NCBI GenBank assembly: GCA_946480685.1 | Contig: CAMLLI010000042.1 | Location: 1-11,893, forward strand | DNA from: an uncultured Flammeovirgaceae bacterium | GTDB taxonomy: Bacteria; Bacteroidota; Bacteroidia; Cytophagales; Cyclobacteriaceae | Reading direction: 5' to 3' | DNA: 11,893 nt | Part shown: piece by piece, positions 8,501 through 11,893 of the stretch | Layout of the letters: each line of letters starts with the position of its first letter | Position numbering within the stretch: position 1 is the stretch's first letter | The notes under the pieces: generated by a model | Seen by the model: the letters and a program-made list of their open reading frames with translations, nothing else | Told to the model about the DNA's origin: nothing | The model's database searches: none | Made by a program: the position numbers and the translations under genes

Positions 8501-8700
8501 CACTTTCATTAGGCGCAGCGTCAACAAGTCGTCAGCCGCTGGGTATTGTTATCGTAGGTGGAATTATGTTCTCGCTGATCTTAACCTTGTTTGTAATTCC
8601 GGCTATCTATTCGTTCCTGTCACTTAAAAGAAAACACATAGAGTTTGGTGACGAGGCATCTGCTCCTCAGCCACAAAAAGAATTAGTATATGAAGATTAG
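5590..8700 (+). CDS. RND-family multidrug efflux pump, AcrB/HAE1-like
   Basis: This inner-membrane, proton-driven exporter is the engine of a tripartite pump. Its 1036 residues match AcrB-like proteins (about 1040). The N-terminus SEVSLRRPVLAFVMN leads into the first membrane helix, and a large periplasmic porter region follows. Helices 2-6 start near residue 338 (LIISFLLVVLIIYLFF). The helix-4 proton-relay motif GLVVDDGIVVTENI carries Asp401 and Asp402, and the partner lysine in helix 10 is Lys922 in GLVTKNGILIVEF. A second porter region (about 540-860) and a second helix bundle complete the duplicated RND plan. The two aspartates plus lysine point to the hydrophobe/amphiphile class rather than the heavy-metal class. 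Family members usually have VVDDAIVV; here it is VVDDGIVV. The gene lies 10 bases after the adaptor and overlaps the channel gene by 11 bases. It is rich in ATA isoleucine codons and TATA tetranucleotides. Confidence 0.96.
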   Translation: MNISEVSLRRPVLAFVMNIILVLFGIIGFNFLGIRDYPAIDPPVVNVRTTYSGANADIIESQITEPLEKSINGIAGIKNIISSSSVGTSNINIEFELGIDLEAATNDVRDKVSQAIRSLPQDLPNPPVVAKADANSDAIISMTVQSTTKNSLQLTEYANNVLVERLQTIPGVSSIQIWGEKRYAMRIWLDPAKLSAYSLTPLDVQTALNKENVELPSGKIAGNATELTVRTFGKLYTEEDFERVIIKSTAQGDIRLRDIGQALLGPENEESILRESNIPMVGLAIVPLPGSNYVEISDEFYKRLEQIKKEVPEDISLDIAMDQTVFIKRSIEEVEETLIISFLLVVLIIYLFFRDFIIAIRPLIDIPVSLVATFFIMYLCGFSINVLTMLGIVLATGLVVDDGIVVTENIYKKLEQGMNKYQAAREGSKEIFFAVISTSITLAVVFLPILFLQGFVGRLFREFGIVVASAVLVSCFVSLTLTPVLSVKLTRSKHEHSWFYRVTEPFFRGMEDGYRRLLESFMRIRWISFLIIVLCVASAWFIGTNMQSELAPMEDRNQFRLQLTAVEGTSYDYMDRYVQDLVGFVQDSIPEYKTALSVTAPGFTGGGAVNTGFVRVTLSDPQDRDRSQQDIVDMVNRNLSRFPEGKAFAIQEQTISVNRRGGLPVQFVIQNNNLEKLRAVIPEFLEEANSNPVLQGVDIDLKFNKPELRVEINRLKAAQLGISVQDIAQTLQLAYSNLRFGYFTKEGKQYQVMGQVTRIDRDDPDDLKNLYVRTGTGQLISLDNVVSVQESTTPPSLYHFNRYKSATISAGLAPGKTVGDGIKVMQEISDKLLDETFTTSLTGTSRDYAESSSNTSFAFLLACVLIYLILAAQFESFVDPLTIMFTVPLAISGAFISLYIFGQTINIFSQIGMIMLIGLVTKNGILIVEFANQKREEGLSKMEAVLEASRLRLRPILMTSLAMALGSLPLALSLGAASTSRQPLGIVIVGGIMFSLILTLFVIPAIYSFLSLKRKHIEFGDEASAPQPQKELVYED

Positions 8701-10015
8701 ACTTTCAGTAATACTCCTTGCTATATCTTTTTTTCAATTTCAGAATACAGCGTATGCGCAGGAACAGATATCACTAGAACAGGTAATTGCACTCGCACTT
8801 GAAAAAAATTACGATGTACGGTTATCCAAAAACACATCCGAGGCTTACGCTACTGATCAAGGGTATGCATGGGCTGCCTTTGCACCGCAGGTAAATGGTA
8901 CAGCTGCCATTACACGCAATAATAATAACCAGGAACTTCGCTTCGAAGACGCCACTCGTAATAACAGCGGTAAGGCAGTGTCTAACAACACTAACGCTTC
9001 GGTACAACTCAATTGGACTTTGTTTGATGGAACGAAGATGTTTGCTACGGTTGAGCGCATCCGCTATATAAATGCACAAGGTGAACTGCTGGTGAAAGAT
9101 CAGATGGTTACAACCATCGCTAATGTAATCAACAATTACTATGATATCGTGCGCCAGAAGCAACAGCTCAAAGCTACTCAAGAGCAAATGGCAGTAAGCG
9201 AAGAACGTGTAAAACTTGCCGAGCGAAAATTACAGGTAGGGACTGGAGGTAAACCGGAACTGCTTCAGGCAAAAGTTGACTTCAATGCGCAGCGGACGCT
9301 TACCATTCAGCAGGAGTCGCTCATCGTTCAGTTAAAAGAGCAACTGAATGCACTGGTTGACTCACAGCTTCCATTACCCTACGATGTAGCCGATACAATC
9401 ATCATTAACCTGGATCTGAAACAGGAAGAGCTCGCATCTAATCTTGAAGCAACTAATTATAGTCTTCGTGCTTCCTCTATGAGCAGAGATATAGCGCGAC
9501 TCTCTTTGCATGAACGCAAGGCAGAACTATTTCCCGTACTGAGTTTTAACGCAGCCTATAATTACTCCAAGACTGATAACATTAAACTGATCAACCCGTT
9601 CTCGGCATTATATAGCCAGTCAGACGGGTATAACTATGGGTTGACACTGACGGTACCGATACTGAATGGATTTAACACCAGGCGATTAATCAAGCAGGCA
9701 GATTTGAATTATACCCGGCAGCAGTTATTTTATGATCAGCTCAAGACAAACGTGAATGCCAATTTAAAAAACGCGTATGTTGACTACGATAATGCCAAAC
9801 GAATATTGCTGATCGAAGAGGAAACCATACTCCTGGCTAAAGAAAATGTTTACATCGCGCTCGAAGGCTTTAAAAGAGGTATCACCACCTTTATAGAATT
9901 GCGTACTGCACAGCAAAGTCTTGCCGATGCCTATAACCGTTTGATCAACGCCCGGTACCTCGCCAAGGTTGCTGAAACCGAATTGCTACGGCTGAACGGT
10001 GGCCTGTTGAAGTAA
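8690..10015 (+). CDS. TolC-family outer membrane efflux channel
   Basis: This is the outer-membrane exit duct of the tripartite pump. The 441-residue protein has a Sec signal peptide (residues 1-23, ending NTAYA before Gln24). Two outer-membrane-efflux repeats follow: the first starts ISLEQVIALALEKNYDVRLSKN and holds a beta segment near VQLNWTLFDG; the second has its beta segment near LTLTVPILNGFNTRRL. Both carry long alpha-helical stretches (for example QKQQLKATQEQMAVSEERVKLAERKLQ). The motif RGITTFIELRTAQQSLADAYNRLINARY near the C-terminus is typical of the family, as is the length. The ATG at 8690 lies inside the end of the pump gene (stop at 8698-8700), so translation is likely coupled. 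It is the last gene of the operon, and a terminator hairpin starts 27 bases after its stop. Confidence 0.94.
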   Translation: MKIRLSVILLAISFFQFQNTAYAQEQISLEQVIALALEKNYDVRLSKNTSEAYATDQGYAWAAFAPQVNGTAAITRNNNNQELRFEDATRNNSGKAVSNNTNASVQLNWTLFDGTKMFATVERIRYINAQGELLVKDQMVTTIANVINNYYDIVRQKQQLKATQEQMAVSEERVKLAERKLQVGTGGKPELLQAKVDFNAQRTLTIQQESLIVQLKEQLNALVDSQLPLPYDVADTIIINLDLKQEELASNLEATNYSLRASSMSRDIARLSLHERKAELFPVLSFNAAYNYSKTDNIKLINPFSALYSQSDGYNYGLTLTVPILNGFNTRRLIKQADLNYTRQQLFYDQLKTNVNANLKNAYVDYDNAKRILLIEEETILLAKENVYIALEGFKRGITTFIELRTAQQSLADAYNRLINARYLAKVAETELLRLNGGLLK

Positions 10016-10030
10016 CAACATCTTTATAAT

Positions 10031-10079
10031 GAAGTATACGAAGCCTGCTGCATGCGGGCTTTTTTGTTATCGATACTTC
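10031..10079 (+). repeat. Inverted repeat enclosing the efflux-operon terminator
   Basis: GAAGTATACG (10031-10040) can pair with CGATACTTC (10071-10079), giving 9 base pairs with one bulged A. The pair brackets the terminator hairpin and its U-tract. The outer stem could form only in RNA that has already passed the terminator. Confidence 0.5.
10042..10065 (+). terminator. Rho-independent terminator of the efflux operon
   Basis: AGCCTGC (10042-10048) pairs with GCGGGCT (10054-10060) around a 5-base loop, with one T-G wobble. A run of six T residues follows, counting the last base of the stem. It lies 27 bases after the channel gene's stop and before the nucleoside phosphorylase gene. Confidence 0.85.
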
Positions 10080-10091
10080 ACAGTGATATAG

Positions 10092-10099
10092 TATATTTA
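10092..10099 (+). promoter_or_regulatory. Possible -7 element for the nucleoside phosphorylase gene
   Basis: TATATTTA differs from TAnnTTTG only in the last base and ends 27 bases before the ATG at 10126. An upstream TTTG at 10063-10066 is somewhat too far away (25 bases) for the usual -33 spacing. A promoter is expected here because a terminator lies directly upstream. Confidence 0.3.
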
Positions 10100-10125
10100 A
10101 CAAACAGCATAACGCGTATTATAAT

Positions 10126-10941
10126 ATGATTGATCAGATCAAAGAAGCGACAGACTATATCCGGAAGCAAGGAGTAACGCAGCCTGAGGTTGGTGTAATT
10201 CTCGGTACAGGTCTCGGTAATCTTTTTGTAAAAGAGATTCAGGATCCTGTAGTAATCGAGTATCATACTATACCGCACTTTCCCGTGTCAACGGTAGAGT
10301 CGCATAAGGGTAAACTTATCTATGGATTGCTGAACGGCAAATATATACTGGCCATGCAAGGCCGTTTCCATTACTACGAAGGCTATAGCATGCAGCAGAT
10401 TACCTTTCCGGTGCGTGTGATGAAATCAGTGGGAATAAAATATCTGTTATTGTCCAATGCAGCGGGCAACATGAATCTGAGCTGGAAGAAAGGCGAGCTG
10501 ATGCTGCTGGATGATCATATAAATTTTCAACCTGATAATCCGTTACGAGGTATAAATAACGACTTGCTGGGACCTCGCTTCCCGGACATGAGCCAGCCGT
10601 ACTCTACCCACCTCAATAGCCTGCTGACAACGATTGCCCGCGAGCAAGGTATAAAGCTGCATACAGGTGTATATGTAAGTGTAACGGGACCTAACCTGGA
10701 AACCCGAGCAGAGTATCGTTTCCTACGCAACATGGGTGCCGATGCTGTGGGCATGAGTACCGTGCCTGAAGTTATTGTAGCAAACCATATGGGCTTGCCC
10801 TGCTGCGCTATATCTGTGCTCACAGATGATTGTGATCCGGATAACCTGAAGCCGGTTAATATAGCGCAGATCATTGCTGTAGCCGGCAAGTCAGAGCCGG
10901 TATTGACCAGACTATATAAAGAGTTGATCGGCCGGATTTAA
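10126..10941 (+). CDS. Purine nucleoside phosphorylase, trimeric (human PNP/PunA-like) class
   Basis: This cytosolic purine-salvage enzyme splits purine nucleosides with phosphate into free base and ribose-1-phosphate. The 271-residue protein has the family's motifs in order: VILGTGLGNL (24-33, phosphate loop, Thr28 where human PNP has Ser33), QGRFHYYEGY (78-87, with Arg80 and His82 for phosphate), SNAAGNM, VTGPNLETRAEYRFL (Glu192 matches human Glu201, which reads the purine N1), and GADAVGMSTVPEVI. After ISVLT the base-site residue is Asp234 (10825-10827), where human PNP has Asn243. MTA phosphorylases also have Asp there, so acceptance of 6-aminopurines is possible. The MTAP-typical remainder is not obvious, and overall similarity is closer to PNP. 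The ATG at 10126 gives the normal N-terminal length. The gene is monocistronic between two terminators. Confidence 0.9.
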   Translation: MIDQIKEATDYIRKQGVTQPEVGVILGTGLGNLFVKEIQDPVVIEYHTIPHFPVSTVESHKGKLIYGLLNGKYILAMQGRFHYYEGYSMQQITFPVRVMKSVGIKYLLLSNAAGNMNLSWKKGELMLLDDHINFQPDNPLRGINNDLLGPRFPDMSQPYSTHLNSLLTTIAREQGIKLHTGVYVSVTGPNLETRAEYRFLRNMGADAVGMSTVPEVIVANHMGLPCCAISVLTDDCDPDNLKPVNIAQIIAVAGKSEPVLTRLYKELIGRI

Positions 10942-10949
10942 AACAAATA

Positions 10950-10978
10950 AAAAATCCCGAGGGTAGCCCGGGATTTTT
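10950..10978. terminator. Bidirectional terminator between convergent genes
   Basis: AAAAATCCCG (10950-10959) pairs perfectly with CGGGATTTTT (10969-10978), 10 base pairs. Inside, a bulged A and two further G-C pairs leave a 4-base GTAG loop. The A-run on one side and T-run on the other let it work on both strands, for the phosphorylase gene (stop at 10941) and the minus-strand gene (stop at 10999). Confidence 0.93.
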
Positions 10979-10998
10979 AATATTATCTAGTAAAAGTG

Positions 10999-11751
10999 TT
11001 ATGCCGTTGCTGCTGATGATTCTTCAAATTTCTGAGACATTCTTAACGTAACAGTTTTCTTGGCCTTGTATCCACAATAGCCACACTGGAAATGCTTCAA
11101 CAGTTCGCCTTCTTCAGTAGCGGAAGGATTTTTCAGAATCTCTTCGCGTACAACTTTAAAGGTTTGGTAGTTGCACTCAGGGCATTGCAATGCATGTAAG
11201 TGACCAGAGTAACGTTCAATTTTAACGTATCCGGTTTCTTCATCTTTCCATACATCGTAGTCAATAGAGAATACATTTTCTTCTGCCTGCATACCTTCAT
11301 CCAGGTAAGCATCTTCTTCATCTTCACTCAGAAGCTTCATAGCCTTACCGGTTTTCGGAGAAACACGTGGCTTGTAGCGAAGTACTTTCAAACGTTTTTC
11401 GATAAAGAAAGGATAGTAAAACTTCAAGAGGTTCTGAATGATCAGTGCTACAATTAACCCCATGGCAAATGTTGTGAACACGCGCACGAAAATCCAAAGT
11501 GCATTAAGTTCTACGATGTTTGCATTTGCGTAAAAGCAGCAACCGATTACCAGAATAACAGAAGCGATCCATAATGTCTTAATCTCGCTCCGGTTAATGT
11601 AATCATATTTGGTTTTGGCATCATTCATTGTTGCTAGTCTCACTACATGATACAAAGCAATCAGAATGGCAATTGCCCAGGCAGCAAACGCTATGTTCTT
11701 TGCCATCGAATTCCAAGCGTCATACTGGTGTGGATCTACTATCTCTTCCAT
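10999..11751 (-). CDS. Uncharacterised membrane protein with C-terminal zinc ribbon
   Basis: I do not recognise a named family for this 250-residue protein. Three hydrophobic segments are clear: about 18-38 (KNIAFAAWAIAILIALYHVV), 58-78 (KTLWIASVILVIGCCFYANA) and 83-107 (NALWIFVRVFTTFAMGLIVA). A basic juxtamembrane stretch with FIEKRLKVLRYKPRVSPKTGK follows. Next is an acidic linker (LLSEDEEDAYLDEGMQAEENVF, about 140-161). The C-terminal domain has two cysteine knuckles, CPEC (Cys190, Cys193) and CGYC (Cys223, Cys226), 29 residues apart, forming a likely zinc ribbon. The positive-inside rule suggests that the ribbon is cytoplasmic. Loss of a CxxC or a membrane segment is not seen, so the gene looks intact. 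The ATG at 11751 follows a TAnnTTTG promoter. The gene has no TATA tetranucleotide in 753 bases, which fits selected codon usage and perhaps steady high expression. The function is unknown. Confidence 0.75.
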   Translation of the reverse strand: MEEIVDPHQYDAWNSMAKNIAFAAWAIAILIALYHVVRLATMNDAKTKYDYINRSEIKTLWIASVILVIGCCFYANANIVELNALWIFVRVFTTFAMGLIVALIIQNLLKFYYPFFIEKRLKVLRYKPRVSPKTGKAMKLLSEDEEDAYLDEGMQAEENVFSIDYDVWKDEETGYVKIERYSGHLHALQCPECNYQTFKVVREEILKNPSATEEGELLKHFQCGYCGYKAKKTVTLRMSQKFEESSAATA

Positions 11752-11783
11752 GGTTACAGGTTGGTTATTAATATTCCTATTAG

Positions 11784-11791
11784 CAAATATA
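11784..11791 (-). promoter_or_regulatory. Bacteroidota-type -7 element for the zinc-ribbon membrane protein gene
   Basis: On the minus strand this reads TATATTTG, an exact match to TAnnTTTG, 32 bases upstream of the ATG at 11751. No clear TTTG is seen at the -33 distance, so only the -7 half is well supported. Confidence 0.5.
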
Positions 11792-11845
11792 GAATCCTGA
11801 TTTTATTAAACCTAACACGCGGGCGCGAGTGCACCGAAAACATAT

Positions 11846-11884
11846 ACAATTTAATATTGTTTTAGTCAAATTACTAACGGTAAT
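11846..11884. repeat. Two short dyads near the right edge
   Basis: ACAAT (11846-11850) and ATTGT (11856-11860) form one inverted repeat with a 5-base spacer. ATTAC (11870-11874) and GTAAT (11880-11884) form another with the same spacer. They lie upstream of the minus-strand gene's promoter and may belong to a gene beyond the window. A GC-rich patch (CGCGGGCGCG, 11818-11827) precedes them. No gene is seen in 11752-11893. Confidence 0.35.
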
Positions 11885-11893
11885 GTAACAAAC

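Noticed and set aside
11200..11457. An 85-codon plus-strand frame opposite the zinc-ribbon membrane protein gene
   Set aside because: It is antisense to the domain-bearing gene and its hydrophobic product only mirrors the other strand's codons.

Overview
This window looks like ordinary chromosomal core sequence from a member of the Bacteroidota, probably a Cytophagales-type organism. The evidence is the gene order yajC–ybbR–coaE, promoter elements of the Bacteroidota type (TAnnTTTG) close upstream of several starts, weak or absent Shine-Dalgarno sequences, and a THUMP-like methyltransferase C-terminus typical of the phylum. Base composition is in the mid-40s percent G+C by eye. No mobile element, CRISPR array, rRNA, tRNA or phage gene was found, and I do not see a clear new multi-gene system.

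Layout. Positions 2-529 hold the 3' part of a THUMP-like SAM methyltransferase-family gene that enters from the left. Next comes a complete RlmI-type 23S rRNA cytosine methyltransferase gene (600-1787). It converges on a small exported SnoaL/DUF4440-like gene on the minus strand (1791-2240), with three bases between the stop codons. A gene-free stretch of about 300 bases (2241-2540) follows and carries a good promoter at its right end. That promoter leads into yajC (translocase accessory subunit), a ybbR/CdaR-like gene with a TTG start, and coaE (dephospho-CoA kinase) with a GTG start.

After a 77-base gap comes a complete tripartite efflux operon on the plus strand: periplasmic adaptor lipoprotein (4527-5579), AcrB-like RND pump (5590-8700) and TolC-family outer membrane channel (8690-10015). 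The last two genes overlap by 11 bases. Together they would form an envelope-spanning, proton-driven export machine; no transcriptional regulator lies beside them in the window. A rho-independent terminator ends the operon.

The right side holds a trimeric-type purine nucleoside phosphorylase gene (10126-10941). It shares a strong bidirectional terminator with a convergent minus-strand gene (10999-11751) for an uncharacterised membrane protein with three membrane segments and a C-terminal four-cysteine zinc ribbon. The last 142 bases hold that gene's promoter and two small dyads.

The observations most worth a second look are: the abundance and uneven distribution of TATA and the ATA codon across genes; an Asp at the base-specificity position of the nucleoside phosphorylase; the zinc-ribbon membrane protein of unknown function; repeated AACGTAC units between yajC and ybbR; and a paired repeat just upstream of the efflux operon.
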